From the NCBI RefSeq assembly GCF_036826855.1, contig NZ_CP104578.1, forward strand, positions 2,232,001 through 2,296,000: DNA of 64,000 nucleotides, in the 5' to 3' direction. The notes under the pieces are model-generated. The model ran no database searches, was not told where the DNA came from, and saw nothing but the letters and a program-made list of their open reading frames with translations. Positions 8,297 to 17,092 of the stretch are shown here, in pieces (position 1 is the first letter of the stretch; each line of letters starts with the position of its first letter). Source of the stretch: Streptomyces sp. SJL17-4. Its GTDB lineage: Bacteria; Actinomycetota; Actinomycetes; Streptomycetales; Streptomycetaceae. Made by a program: the position numbers and the translations under genes.

Positions 8297-9535
8297 TCAG
8301 ATCGGCAGAGTGACGCGCATCACGAGACCGCCGCCCTCGCGGGGCTCCGCGATGATACGGCCGCCATGGGCGCGGGCCACGGACCGCACGATCGACAGGC
8401 CGAGACCGACTCCCTTGTCACTGCCGGTCCGCTCCTGCCGGAGCCGCCGGAACGGCTCGAAAAGATTGTCGATCTCGTACGCGGGGACCACGGGACCCGT
8501 GTTCGAGACGACCAGGACCGCCTGGCCGTGCTCGGTGGCCGTCGTCACCTCCACCCAGCCTCCTTCCGCCACGTTGTACCGGACGGCGTTCTGCAGCAGG
8601 TTCAGCGCGATCCGCTCCAGCAGGACACCATTGCCCTGGACGACCGCCGGCGCGCGCTCGCCCCGGATCTCGACGCCCTTGGCGACGGCCTCGGCGTGCG
8701 TCTGGTCGACCGCCCGGGAGGCGACCTCGGCAAGGTCGACGGCCTTGCGCTCGATGATCTGGTTGTCGCTCCGGGCGAGCAGCAGCAGGCCCTCGACGAG
8801 CTGCTCGCTGCGCTCGTTGGTGGCGAGCAGGGTCTTGCCCAGCTGCTGGAGCGCCAGGGGCGCCTCGGGGTCCGAGACGTGGATCTCCAGGAGCGTGCGG
8901 TTGATCGCGAGCGGGGTCCGCAGCTCGTGCGAGGCGTTCGCGACGAATCTCTGCTGGGCCGTGAAGGCGCGCTCCAGGCGCTCCAGCATCTCGTCGAAGG
9001 TGTCGGCGAGCTCCTTGAGCTCGTCGTCCGGGCCGTCCAGCTCGATCCGCCGGGCCAGGTCGGAACCGGCCACCTGGCGGGCGGCCCGGGTGATCCGGCC
9101 CAGCGGGGAGAGCACCCGCCCCGCCATGGCGTAACCGAAGGCGAAGGCGATGATGCTCAGGCCGAGCAGGGCGAAGAGCGAGCGGCGCAGCAGGTCGTCG
9201 AGGGCCCGGTCGCTCTGGTACCGGAGGCAGGCCGACACCGCGTCGTTGAACTGCTCGCCGGTCCCCGTGTTGGGCAGGACGCACGTCGAGGTGGTGGGCT
9301 GGACCTCGCCCTTGATGATCTTGAAGGGCAGCTGGGCGGCGCTGTCGGTGAGCGCCTGGGCCGTGAAGAGGTAGATGATCGAGAGCAGCAGGATGCCCGC
9401 GATCAGGAACATCCCGCCGTACAGCAGCGTGAGTCGTATCCGGATGGTCGGCCGGAGCAGGGGCCGGACCGGGTCCCTGGGGTCCCAGGTCGGCTTCGGG
9501 GGCGCCTGGGGGTGGGGCGCTGAGGTGGTGGGCAT
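8297..9535 (-). CDS. cutS: CutS sensor histidine kinase
   Basis: This 412-residue membrane kinase has a cytoplasmic N-terminus, TM1 (about 33-57), a short extracellular loop of about 60 residues, TM2 (about 119-140), a HAMP linker, H203 in the NASHELRTPL box, and an ATPase domain with NLLQNAVRYN and GVGLGLSIVRS. It pairs with CutR, four bases upstream. The extracellular loop contains just two cysteines, C85 and C103. Reports on Streptomyces CutRS link such cysteines to sensing extracytoplasmic disulfide or secretion stress; I recall this and have not checked it. The PMF-type C-terminus (MRVTLPI) is normal. Confidence 0.92.
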   Translation of the reverse strand: MPTTSAPHPQAPPKPTWDPRDPVRPLLRPTIRIRLTLLYGGMFLIAGILLLSIIYLFTAQALTDSAAQLPFKIIKGEVQPTTSTCVLPNTGTGEQFNDAVSACLRYQSDRALDDLLRRSLFALLGLSIIAFAFGYAMAGRVLSPLGRITRAARQVAGSDLARRIELDGPDDELKELADTFDEMLERLERAFTAQQRFVANASHELRTPLAINRTLLEIHVSDPEAPLALQQLGKTLLATNERSEQLVEGLLLLARSDNQIIERKAVDLAEVASRAVDQTHAEAVAKGVEIRGERAPAVVQGNGVLLERIALNLLQNAVRYNVAEGGWVEVTTATEHGQAVLVVSNTGPVVPAYEIDNLFEPFRRLRQERTGSDKGVGLGLSIVRSVARAHGGRIIAEPREGGGLVMRVTLPI

Positions 9536-9539
9536 GAGG

Positions 9540-10193
9540 TCAGATCCGGTACCCGGAGCCGGGGACGGTGACGATGACGGGCGGCTCGCCGAGTTTGCGG
9601 CGCAGGGTCATGACGGTGACGCGGACGACGTTGGTGAACGGATCGGTGTTCTCGTCCCAGGCCTTCTCCAGGAGCTGCTCGGCCGAGACGACGGCGCCCT
9701 CGCTGCGCATGAGCACCTCCAGGACGGCGAACTCCTTGGGTGCGAGCTGGACCTCCTTGCCCTCGCGGAAGACCTCGCGGCGGTTCGGGTCGAGCTTGAT
9801 GCCGGCACGCTCCAGGACCGGCGGGAGGGGCACGCTCGTCCGCCGGCCGAGGGCGCGCACGCGCGCGGTGAGCTCGGTGAAGGCGAAGGGCTTGGGCAGG
9901 TAGTCGTCCGCGCCGAGCTCCAGGCCCTCGACCCGGTCGCTGACGTCGCCGGACGCGGTGAGCATCAGGACGCGGGTGGGCATGCCCAGCTCCACGATCT
10001 TCCGGCAGACGTCGTCACCGTGGACGAGGGGAAGGTCGCGGTCGAGGACGACGACGTCGTAGTCGTTCACCCCGACGCGCTCCAGGGCCGCGGCGCCGTC
10101 GTACACGACGTCGACGGCCATGGCCTCCCGGCGCAGTCCGGTGGCCACCGCATCGGCGAGCAGCTGCTCGTCCTCGACGACGAGTACGCGCAC
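9540..10193 (-). CDS. cutR: CutR response regulator (OmpR family)
   Basis: This 217-residue regulator has a receiver domain with D51 as phosphoacceptor and a winged-helix DNA-binding domain ending in the typical TVPGSGYRI. The GTG at 10193 is preferred over the in-frame ATG at 10202. A GGAAGG sits 9 nt before the GTG, but would touch the ATG directly. The resulting length also matches the 217 residues I recall for the S. lividans CutR protein. It is the first gene of cutRS and faces a divergent small gene across 375 bp, where its promoter must lie. Confidence 0.93.
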   Translation of the reverse strand: MRVLVVEDEQLLADAVATGLRREAMAVDVVYDGAAALERVGVNDYDVVVLDRDLPLVHGDDVCRKIVELGMPTRVLMLTASGDVSDRVEGLELGADDYLPKPFAFTELTARVRALGRRTSVPLPPVLERAGIKLDPNRREVFREGKEVQLAPKEFAVLEVLMRSEGAVVSAEQLLEKAWDENTDPFTNVVRVTVMTLRRKLGEPPVIVTVPGSGYRI

Positions 10194-10568
10194 GTCGTAC
10201 ATCCTTCCCGTTGAGCTGCGGCCCTGAGGCGGACCGGCTGAAAACCTGAGCACTGACTGTGCGTGTCCATCCTGCCCCGTACGCGCGTAAACCGGCTGTA
10301 AGACGGCGGTGCGGGGCCCGGGGGCGGGTGGGTGGTGAACGGGGGCGTGAGGCGGGGCGCGAGCCCGGGTTCGAAGAATTCACCGGATTCGCGGGCCAGT
10401 TGAGGTTTCTCTGAGGAAGGGGTTGGGGAGGACGACTGCACACCCCGTGATCACGCCCTGTATGTGGCGCGCCACCTACCGCTCTCTGTCCCCCAGAGAC
10501 CGCAGTGTGTGATCCACCCACCCTCGGCACACCCCCGTGCCACCGGACCCATGACGAGGGGGCGCACG
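10194..10568. other. 375-bp divergent region upstream of cutR
   Basis: This gap carries the promoters of cutRS (leftward) and a 57-residue gene (rightward). I found no clear sigma-factor consensus pair and no long dyad. No additional ORF here has a convincing ribosome binding site. Confidence 0.4.
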
Positions 10569-10742
10569 ATGGACGCTTTCACCGCAGGCCTGCTGCACCG
10601 CATCAGGACCACGCAGACGGACCTCACGCGGGCTCGTGAGACGGGCGACGACTACCTGGCGGAGGTGGAGCAGGCGGAGCTCGAAGACCTGCACCGGCTG
10701 GCCGCCGAGCACGGCGTGGAAGTAGCCGCGCCGGGCGTCTGA
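10569..10742 (+). CDS. Small conserved-type hypothetical protein (57 aa)
   Basis: A 57-residue acidic helical protein begins MDAFTAGLLHRIRT. The ATG at 10569 has GAGGGGGCGCACG in front. An upstream in-frame extension to 10464 lacks a ribosome binding site and has poor codon usage. The sequence is likely one long amphipathic helix pair and contains no Cys. Small proteins of this type occur throughout Streptomyces without known function. It is divergent from cutR. Confidence 0.65.
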   Translation: MDAFTAGLLHRIRTTQTDLTRARETGDDYLAEVEQAELEDLHRLAAEHGVEVAAPGV

Positions 10743-10836
10743 CCCGACCGTCCCGCTGCCCGACCCGACCCCGACCGACCCGCAGACCCGGCCGACCCGC
10801 AGACCAGGCCGTTCCACCGATCCGACCCGTACACGT

Positions 10837-10876
10837 GTGAGGGCCCCGGCGCCGTTCCCGGCACCGGGGCCCTCAC
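10837..10876. terminator. Bidirectional hairpin between convergent genes
   Basis: Arms 10837-10853 and 10860-10876 pair over 17 positions, with one mismatch that becomes a G-U pair on the minus strand. It lies between the 57-aa gene and the end of the inositol-phosphatase gene (10884), with no clear U-tract. Confidence 0.75.
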
Positions 10877-10883
10877 GCGTCCG

Positions 10884-11741
10884 TCAGTCGTGCCAGGCGC
10901 CGAGGTCCTCCAGGATCTCCTGGAGGGGCCCGAAGAGGCCCGGAGGGGCCGCCAGGGCCAGTTCGCCCGACTCCGGCTCCCCCGGGCGGCCGCCGGTCAG
11001 CGCGCCCGCCTCACGGGCGATCAGGGCGCCCGCGGCGAGGTCCCAGGGGTTGAGGCCCCGCTCGTAGTAGGCGTCCAGGCGGCCGGCGGCGACGTCGCAG
11101 AGGTCGATGGCGGCCGAGCCGCCGCGCCGGATGTCGCGGACGCGCGGGATCACGCGCCGCGCGACGTCGGCCTGGTGGGCCCGCCTGGCCTGGATGTATC
11201 CGAAGCCGGTGCCGAGGAGGGCCTGGTCGAGCGGGGGCGCGAGACGGACCGCGAGGCGCCGCTCGTCCGCCCGGGCGCCGCCCTCCGCGTACGCGCCGCC
11301 GCCGAGGACCGCCCGGTAGGTCTCGCCGCGCATCGGGGCCTCGACGACGCCGACCACGGTCTCGCCGTCCCGTTCGGCGGCGATCGAGACCGCCCAGGTG
11401 GGCAGTCCGTAGAGGTAGTTCACGGTGCCGTCGAGCGGGTCGATCACCCAGCGGACCCCGCTGGTGCCGGGGCTGGACGCGCCCTCCTCGCCGAGGAAAC
11501 CGTCCTGCGGGCGGTGGTCGGCGAGGAAGCCGGTGATCAGCTTCTCTGCGGCGATGTCCATCTCGGTGACGACGTCGATGGAGCTCGTCTTGGTCTTCGC
11601 CACGGCCAGGTCGTCCGGCCTGCCGTCGCGCAGCAGGGCTCCGGCCCGTCGTGCGGCCTCCACGGCGAGGTCGAGCAGTTCGGTGAGCAGCGGGTCGGTC
11701 ACGTCGGTCCCTTCGGTCACGTCGTCGGCGATCTCGGTCAT
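10884..11741 (-). CDS. Inositol monophosphatase family protein (SuhB-like)
   Basis: This 285-residue protein carries the metal-binding motifs of the inositol monophosphatase superfamily: FLGEEG, WVIDPLDGTVNYLYG, and near the C-terminus GLNPWDLAAGALIAREAGA with the third metal Asp. It should be a magnesium-dependent, lithium-sensitive phosphatase. Inositol-1-phosphate is the default substrate; histidinol-phosphate or NADP are alternatives this family also uses. The ATG at 11741 follows GAGGAACCCC. It lies 8 bp downstream of hemH, so the two are probably one operon. Confidence 0.88.
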   Translation of the reverse strand: MTEIADDVTEGTDVTDPLLTELLDLAVEAARRAGALLRDGRPDDLAVAKTKTSSIDVVTEMDIAAEKLITGFLADHRPQDGFLGEEGASSPGTSGVRWVIDPLDGTVNYLYGLPTWAVSIAAERDGETVVGVVEAPMRGETYRAVLGGGAYAEGGARADERRLAVRLAPPLDQALLGTGFGYIQARRAHQADVARRVIPRVRDIRRGGSAAIDLCDVAAGRLDAYYERGLNPWDLAAGALIAREAGALTGGRPGEPESGELALAAPPGLFGPLQEILEDLGAWHD

Positions 11742-11749
11742 GGGGTTCC

Positions 11750-12877
11750 TCAGGCGTACGGGCTGTCGGCGCCGGCCGCCGCCGGGCGCTCCGCCCTGGC
11801 CGGGCAGCAACCGATCGGGCACAGGTCGTGGGAGGGGCCGAGGGCGCCCAGCGCGCACCGCTCGACGCGGGCCCCCCGCTCGTGCGCGGCCCGCTCCAGG
11901 AGGAGTTCGCGGACGGCGGCGGCGAAGCGCGGGTCGGCGCCGACGGTGGCCGAGCGCCGCACGGGGAGGTCGAGCTCGGCGGCCTTGGCCGTGGCCTCGG
12001 TGTCGAGGTCGTAGAGGACCTCCATGTGGTCGGAGACGAAGCCGATGGGGACCATGACGGCCGCGGGCGCGCCGGAGCCGTGCAGCGCCTCCAGGTGGTC
12101 GCAGATGTCGGGCTCCAGCCACGGGATGTGGGGGGCTCCGCTGCGGGACTGGTAGACGAGCTCCCAGGGGTGGTCGTTCCCGGTCCGCTCGCGGACGGCG
12201 TCGGCGATCACCCGGGCGACGTCGAGGTGCTGCCGGACGTAGGCCCCGCCGTCGCCGTGCTCGGTGACCGGTCCCGAGGAGTCGGCGGCGGAGTCGGGGA
12301 TGGAGTGGGTGGTGAAGGCGAGGTGGGCGTCGGCGCGGACGGACGGGTCGAGTTCGGCGAGGGAGGCGAGGACGCCCTCGACCATGGGTTCGACGAAGCC
12401 GGGGTGGTTGAAGTAGTGCCGGAGCTTGTCGACCCGGGGCAGCGGGAGGCCTTCCGCTTCAAGGGTGGCGAGCGCGTCGGCGAGGTTCTCGCGGTACTGA
12501 CGGCAGCCGGAGTAGGAGGCGTACGCGCTGGTCGTGAGGACGGCGATATGGCGTCGGCCGTCGGTGATCATCTCGCGGAGGGTGTCGGTGAGATACGGGG
12601 CCCAGTTCCGGTTTCCCCAGTAGACGGGCATCTCCAGGTCGGCGCCGGCGAAGTCCGTCCGCAGCGCGTCGAGCAGCGCGCGGTTCTGGTCGTTGATCGG
12701 GGAGACGCCGCCGAAGAGGAAGTAGTGCTGCCCCACTTCCTTGAGCCGTTCCTTCGGGATGCCTCGGCCGCGCGTCACGTTCTCCAGGAACGGGACCACG
12801 TCGTCCGGGCCCTCGGGGCCGCCGAACGAGAGCAGCAGCAGGGCGTCGTACGGGGCGGGATCGTGCTGATCGGACAT
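11750..12877 (-). CDS. hemH: Ferrochelatase (actinobacterial coproporphyrin type)
   Basis: This 375-residue enzyme inserts ferrous iron into a porphyrin. In Gram-positive bacteria the substrate is coproporphyrin III, so it may also be named cpfC. Visible elements are the N-terminal [24 protein letters not shown], the catalytic His in TTHSIP, and YQSRSG. Four cysteines fit the [2Fe-2S] ligands of actinobacterial enzymes: one in YSGCRQYRE (about residue 125) and three in the C-terminal [10 protein letters not shown]. The tail beyond them (about 12 residues) is Ala-rich. ATG 12877 follows GGAGGATCGGTGCC. Confidence 0.95.
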   Translation of the reverse strand: MSDQHDPAPYDALLLLSFGGPEGPDDVVPFLENVTRGRGIPKERLKEVGQHYFLFGGVSPINDQNRALLDALRTDFAGADLEMPVYWGNRNWAPYLTDTLREMITDGRRHIAVLTTSAYASYSGCRQYRENLADALATLEAEGLPLPRVDKLRHYFNHPGFVEPMVEGVLASLAELDPSVRADAHLAFTTHSIPDSAADSSGPVTEHGDGGAYVRQHLDVARVIADAVRERTGNDHPWELVYQSRSGAPHIPWLEPDICDHLEALHGSGAPAAVMVPIGFVSDHMEVLYDLDTEATAKAAELDLPVRRSATVGADPRFAAAVRELLLERAAHERGARVERCALGALGPSHDLCPIGCCPARAERPAAAGADSPYA

Positions 12878-12920
12878 GGCACCGATCCTCCCACCCGCCC
12901 CCGACACCGGAGGGTGCGGC

Positions 12921-13020
12921 CCGTCCGACGGCGCTCGACCGGCGGTCCCGTCCGACGGCGCTCGACCGGCCGTCCCGTCCGACGGCGCTCGACCGGCCGT
13001 CCCGTCCGGCTGTGCTCGTC
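12921..13020. repeat. 27-bp tandem repeat, about 3.6 copies
   Basis: The unit GTCCGACGGCGCTCGACCGG (first 20 of 27 bp) recurs at 12923, 12950 and 12977, with a degenerate fourth copy from 13004. Each full unit contains the pairing segments GACGG and CCGTC (GGTC-type variant in the first copy), so every repeat could fold. It sits between the divergent hemH and MFS genes, upstream of both, and reads in one frame as repeated SDGARPAVP, though I do not think it is translated. Confidence 0.9.
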
Positions 13021-13132
13021 CAAAAAAGGGGGATGACCCATCGACTTCAACACCGTAGGCTTTAGCTATTAATTACACGTGTTGAGTCGTCGCGCGGAGC
13101 CCGCTCCGAGGCACGGAGATCCGGAGACCCTC

Positions 13133-14395
13133 TTGCCCAGTCCCTACCGCGCGATCTTCAACGCGCCCGGCACCGCGTCGTTCTCCGTCGCCGGCTTCTT
13201 CGGCCGGATGCCCCTGTCCATGATGGGCATCGGCATCGTGACCATGATCTCGCAGGTCACCGGCCGGTACGGGCTGGCCGGCGCGCTCTCCGCGACGCTG
13301 GCGGCGTCCGCCGCGGTCCTCGGCCCCCTGGTCTCCCGGCTCGTCGACCGGCACGGGCAGCGCCGGGTCCTCCGCCCGGTGACGCTGGTCTCGCTCGTGG
13401 CCGCCGCCGGGCTCCTCCTCTGCGTGCAGCAGAAGGCCCCCGACTGGACGCTCTTCGCCTTCACCGCCGTGATCGGCTGTGTGCCGAGCGTCGGCGCGAT
13501 GACCCGTGCCCGCTGGGCGGCGATCTATCGCGGCGACGAGCGGCGCCTGCACACGGCGTACTCCTGGGAGTCGATCGTCGACGAGGTGTGCTTCATCTTC
13601 GGGCCGATCCTCTCGATCGGTCTGTCGACGACCTGGTTCCCCGAGGCCGGTCCGCTGTTCGCCGGGGTGTTCCTGACCATCGGTGTCTTCTGGCTGACCG
13701 CGCAGCGCGCCACCGAGCCGGTCCCGCACCCCCAGCAGGGCGCCAAGACCGGTTCCGCGCTCCGCTCCCCCGGCCTCCAGGTGCTGGCCCTCGCGTTCGT
13801 CGCCACCGGCGCCATCTTCGGCTCGGTCGACGTGGTGACCGTGGCCTTCGCCGAGGAGCAGGGCCACAAGGCCGCCGCCAGTCTCGTGCTGGCCGTCTAC
13901 GCGCTGGGCTCCGGTCTGGCCGGCGCCGTCTTCGGACTGCTCCACCTCAAGAGCGAGCCGTCCCGTCGATGGCTGCTGGGCATCTGCGCGATGGCCGTGA
14001 GTATGATCCCCCTCCTACTGGCCGGGAACTTGCCGTTGCTGGCCGTGGCGCTCTTTGTCGCGGGCTTGTCCATCGCACCGACGATGGTGACCACCATGGC
14101 CCTCGTCGAAGCGCACGTACCGCGCACCAAGCTGACCGAGGGCATGACCTGGACGGGTACCGGCCTCGCGATCGGCGTGGCGCTCGGCTCCTCCGCCGCC
14201 GGCTGGGTGGTCGACGCGTCGGGGGCCGAGGCGGGGTACGTGGTGCCCGTCGTCTCGGGCGCGCTCGCGGTCGCGGTGGGTCTCCTCGGACACCGTCGGC
14301 TGCGCAGGCCGGCGCCGAACCGGGAGGGGCAGCGTGAGCGGGACGACAACAGCGGGGTCGGGCAGCACCAGGACGGCGGACAGCCCGTGGCGTAA
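13133..14395 (+). CDS. MFS family exporter
   Basis: This 420-residue protein has about 12 hydrophobic segments and the MFS loop motif between helices 2 and 3 (SRLVDRHGQRRVLRP). It is most like sugar or drug efflux carriers; the substrate is unknown. I start it at TTG 13133, giving MPSPYRAIFNAPG, because GGAG lies 6 nt upstream. A GTG at 13079 is in frame but has no Shine-Dalgarno sequence. The AT-rich stretch around 13063-13074 (TAGCTATTAATT) is the likely -10 area. The C-terminus overlaps the next gene by 62 bp. Confidence 0.82.
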   Translation: MPSPYRAIFNAPGTASFSVAGFFGRMPLSMMGIGIVTMISQVTGRYGLAGALSATLAASAAVLGPLVSRLVDRHGQRRVLRPVTLVSLVAAAGLLLCVQQKAPDWTLFAFTAVIGCVPSVGAMTRARWAAIYRGDERRLHTAYSWESIVDEVCFIFGPILSIGLSTTWFPEAGPLFAGVFLTIGVFWLTAQRATEPVPHPQQGAKTGSALRSPGLQVLALAFVATGAIFGSVDVVTVAFAEEQGHKAAASLVLAVYALGSGLAGAVFGLLHLKSEPSRRWLLGICAMAVSMIPLLLAGNLPLLAVALFVAGLSIAPTMVTTMALVEAHVPRTKLTEGMTWTGTGLAIGVALGSSAAGWVVDASGAEAGYVVPVVSGALAVAVGLLGHRRLRRPAPNREGQRERDDNSGVGQHQDGGQPVA

Positions 14396-15683
14396 CTGGG
14401 CGGGGAACGTCACCTCCCGCCCCGTGCGGGAGGTGAGCCCGGCCTCGGCCGAGGAGCTCGCCGAGGCGGTGCGCCGGGCGGCCGAGGACGGGCTGCGGGT
14501 GAAGACGGTCGGCACCGGCCACTCCTTCACCTCGATCGCGGCCACCGACGGCGTCCTGATCCGGCCGGGTCTGCTGACCGGGATCCGGCGCATCGACCGC
14601 GAGTCGATGACCGTGACGGTCGAGTCGGGCACCCCGCTCAAGCGGCTCAACGTGGCGCTGGCCCGGGAGGGCCTGTCGCTCACGAACATGGGCGACATCA
14701 TGGATCAGACCGTCGCCGGGGCCACCTCCACCGGGACGCACGGCACGGGCCGCGACTCGGCCTCGATAGCCGCGCAGATCCGCGAACTGGAGCTGGTGAC
14801 GGCCTCGGGCGAGCTGCTCACCTGCTCGGAGAAGGGAGACGACGAGGAACGCGCGGTCTTCGCGGCCGCCCGGATCGGGCTCGGCGCCCTCGGCGTGGTC
14901 ACCGCGATCACCTTCGCCGTGGAGCCGGTCTTCCTGCTCACCGCGCGCGAGGAGCCGATGACCTTCGACCGGGTCACCTCGGAGTTCGACGCGCTGCACG
15001 CGGAGAACGAGCACTTCGAGTTCTACTGGTTCCCCCACACGGACAACTGCAACACCAAGCGCAACAACCGCAGCGCGGGCCCCGCCGCTCCCCCCGGCCG
15101 GGTCAGCGGCTGGGTCGAGGACGAGTTGCTCTCCAACGGGCTCTTCCAGGTGGCGTGCTCACTGGGCCGCGCGGTGCCGCCGGTCATTCCCTCGATCGCC
15201 AAGTTCTCCAGCCGGGCACTGTCGGCCCGTACGTACACCGACATCCCGTACAAGGTCTTCACCTCGCCGCGCCGGGTGCGCTTCCTGGAGATGGAGTACG
15301 CGCTTCCGCGTGAGGCGGCGGTCGCCGCGCTGCGCGAGCTCAAGGCGATGGTCGAGCGCTCGCCGCTCAAGGTGAGCTTCCCGGTGGAGGTGCGGACGGC
15401 CCCGGCGGACGACATCGCGCTGTCCACGGCCTCGGGCCGGGAGACCGCGTACATCGCCGTCCACCTCTACAAGGGCACGCCCCACCGCGCGTACTTCACG
15501 GCGGTGGAGCGCATCATGACGGCGCACGGGGGCCGCCCCCACTGGGGCAAGATCCACACCCGTGACGCCGCCTACTTCTCCGAGGTCTATCCGCGCTTCG
15601 CCGAGTTCACGGCGCTGCGGGACCGGCTCGACCCGGACCGGCTCTTCGCCAACGACTATCTGCGCCGGGTCCTGGGCGACTGA
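14334..15683 (+). CDS. FAD-linked aldonolactone oxidase (ALO/GulLO family)
   Basis: This 449-residue protein has an N-terminal FAD-binding (PCMH) domain with VGTGHSFTSI, where H63 is the usual covalent flavin site. The C-terminal ALO domain has the signature HWGK at residues 403-406. Family members oxidise aldono-lactones or alditols (D-arabinono-1,4-lactone, L-gulono-lactone, xylitol) with release of hydrogen peroxide; which one applies here is not clear. GTG 14334 lies inside the end of the MFS gene after GGGAGGGGCAGC, so the two are coupled. A joint role, such as handling a sugar acid, is possible but unproven. Confidence 0.88.
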   Translation: MSGTTTAGSGSTRTADSPWRNWAGNVTSRPVREVSPASAEELAEAVRRAAEDGLRVKTVGTGHSFTSIAATDGVLIRPGLLTGIRRIDRESMTVTVESGTPLKRLNVALAREGLSLTNMGDIMDQTVAGATSTGTHGTGRDSASIAAQIRELELVTASGELLTCSEKGDDEERAVFAAARIGLGALGVVTAITFAVEPVFLLTAREEPMTFDRVTSEFDALHAENEHFEFYWFPHTDNCNTKRNNRSAGPAAPPGRVSGWVEDELLSNGLFQVACSLGRAVPPVIPSIAKFSSRALSARTYTDIPYKVFTSPRRVRFLEMEYALPREAAVAALRELKAMVERSPLKVSFPVEVRTAPADDIALSTASGRETAYIAVHLYKGTPHRAYFTAVERIMTAHGGRPHWGKIHTRDAAYFSEVYPRFAEFTALRDRLDPDRLFANDYLRRVLGD

Positions 15684-15686
15684 CGG

Positions 15687-16628
15687 TCACTCGGCTCCCG
15701 CGTCGGCTCCGTCCCCTGCTCCCGCCGGGGTCGGGGCCGACGGGGTCTCCGGCGTGACCGTCCCCGTGGTCGGATCCTGGGTCGGGGCCGGGGTCGGTTC
15801 CGTCGTCGGAGCCGTGGGCGTCGGGGTGGGCGTCGGCTCGCCGCCGGTCGAGTCGGAGGGCGTCGGCTCGGGCGAGGGGGTCGCGGTGCCGTTCTGCCCG
15901 TCGCCCTGGTCGCCCGGAGTCGGGGTGGCGCCCGTCGAGGGGCTGCCGGCGCCGTCGTCCGGCCGCCCGGCGCCGCCGGTGGACCCGGAGGGCGCGGTCG
16001 CGGGGTCCTTGTCCTCGGCCGGCGGCGCCTTTTGGCCCGAACCGCCATCGCCCCGGACGACGGAGCCGAAGGTGGTGGTCCCGTGCGTACCGCTGAAGTC
16101 CTGCCCCGAGACGAGTTCATAGGTGGTGATGCCGCCCATGGTGACGCCGAAGACGAGCGCGGCGGCGATCGCCGGGCGCTTCCAGCCGCGCACCCGGGTG
16201 CCGTGGGTGGTGGCCGTGCCGAACTCCTCGTCGAGCTCCTCGGCGTACGGGGCGGGTGCCCGGACCGTGCCCAGCATCAGGGTGTGGTCGTCCCGCGGCC
16301 CGGGGGCGAGCGGCACCTGACGGCCCTTCGGCTTGGCGGCGACCGTCACGTCGCGGACCTGCTCGCCGGTGCGGCGGAAGAGGTGCTGGAAGAGCGGACC
16401 ACCGCAGGTGGCGATGACACTGATCACACCGGCGCCGAGGATCGTGCCGTACACGCCGAGGGTGGAGGCGAGCTTGGCGGCGATGACCGCGGCCAGGGCG
16501 CTGCCCGAGACCTGAGCCACACTCAGATCGATCCTTCTCTTCCCGCCCTCCTTCCCCTCCGGCTCGTCCGTGTCGGTTTCCGGCCTGTGACGCATCTCCA
16601 ACCCCTGATCCAGCCCCTGATGGCTCAT
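15687..16628 (-). CDS. Membrane protein with long Pro/Thr-rich extracellular tail
   Basis: This 313-residue protein has a charged N-terminus, a hydrophobic hairpin (about 40-80, SALAAVIAAKLASTLGVYG onwards), a cytoplasmic loop, a single helix (RPAIAAALVFGVTMGGITTYE, about 150-170), and an extracellular tail of about 140 residues. The tail is dominated by Pro, Thr, Gly and acidic residues, with PTPTPTPTAP-like runs. The function is unknown. A cell-wall-spanning, possibly glycosylated tail is a reasonable inference. ATG 16628 follows AAGG; ATG 16595 with AGGGG is an alternative. It is convergent with the oxidase gene and divergent from sepH. Confidence 0.75.
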   Translation of the reverse strand: MSHQGLDQGLEMRHRPETDTDEPEGKEGGKRRIDLSVAQVSGSALAAVIAAKLASTLGVYGTILGAGVISVIATCGGPLFQHLFRRTGEQVRDVTVAAKPKGRQVPLAPGPRDDHTLMLGTVRAPAPYAEELDEEFGTATTHGTRVRGWKRPAIAAALVFGVTMGGITTYELVSGQDFSGTHGTTTFGSVVRGDGGSGQKAPPAEDKDPATAPSGSTGGAGRPDDGAGSPSTGATPTPGDQGDGQNGTATPSPEPTPSDSTGGEPTPTPTPTAPTTEPTPAPTQDPTTGTVTPETPSAPTPAGAGDGADAGAE

Positions 16629-17092
16629 CCGTTCGCCTTGCACCCAGAAGGGACAAATGGGCGAAGGGAATGGTTCCGCTTCTGCTCTTTCTGTGAACAG
16701 CGACACGTACGGGGGAAGATCGCGGAGACTCAACTCCCGTACCGCCCGAGAAGTTGGGCGGCGCGCCGGTCCACCCAGGTGGCCCGAATGGAGTACATTG
16801 ACGAACCCTGGGTCCGGACGCCCTCATGGGTGCCCGGGATCAAGGGGAGGGGGCCGGACACGGCGCTCGACCGGCGGCGCCGCGGCATCGCACGGAAACC
16901 GGCTGCACAGAGTGACCGCCTGTCACTCCGAGTAGCCAACAGGTAACCGTGTCATAACGGCGTTCCAGGGTCCACGCCCGACACGCCGGGCAACTCGGCA
17001 AGGTAGTGGCAGGCTGCACCCGGGCAGGCCACACTCGACTAGCGGAAGCAGCGACGCACGTGACGTCGGCAGGCACCACCCGGGAGGTCCCC
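16629..17092. other. 464-bp divergent region upstream of sepH
   Basis: This region must carry promoters for sepH (rightward) and the Pro/Thr-rich membrane gene (leftward). A 6-bp stem (CCGCCC/GGGCGG) with an 8-nt loop lies near 16742-16761. Short ORFs on both strands in this gap lack ribosome binding sites and normal third-position bias, so I do not call genes. Confidence 0.4.

Noticed and set aside
12876..13058. A 60-residue ORF reading the 27-bp repeat as SDGARPAVP units
   Set aside because: No ribosome binding site, and it overlaps the hemH start on the other strand; the repeat is better seen as noncoding.
13060..13081. Leaderless start of the MFS gene at GTG 13079, directly after a TATTAAT box
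   Set aside because: A TTG at 13133 has a well-placed GGAG and yields the N-terminus expected for this family; the AT-rich box can then be the -10 element of a transcript with a short leader.
16730..16939. A short ORF ending in MYSIRATWVDRRAAQLLGRYG on the minus strand
   Set aside because: No good start signal and no support from its neighbours; it lies in the sepH upstream region and may only reflect local hairpins.
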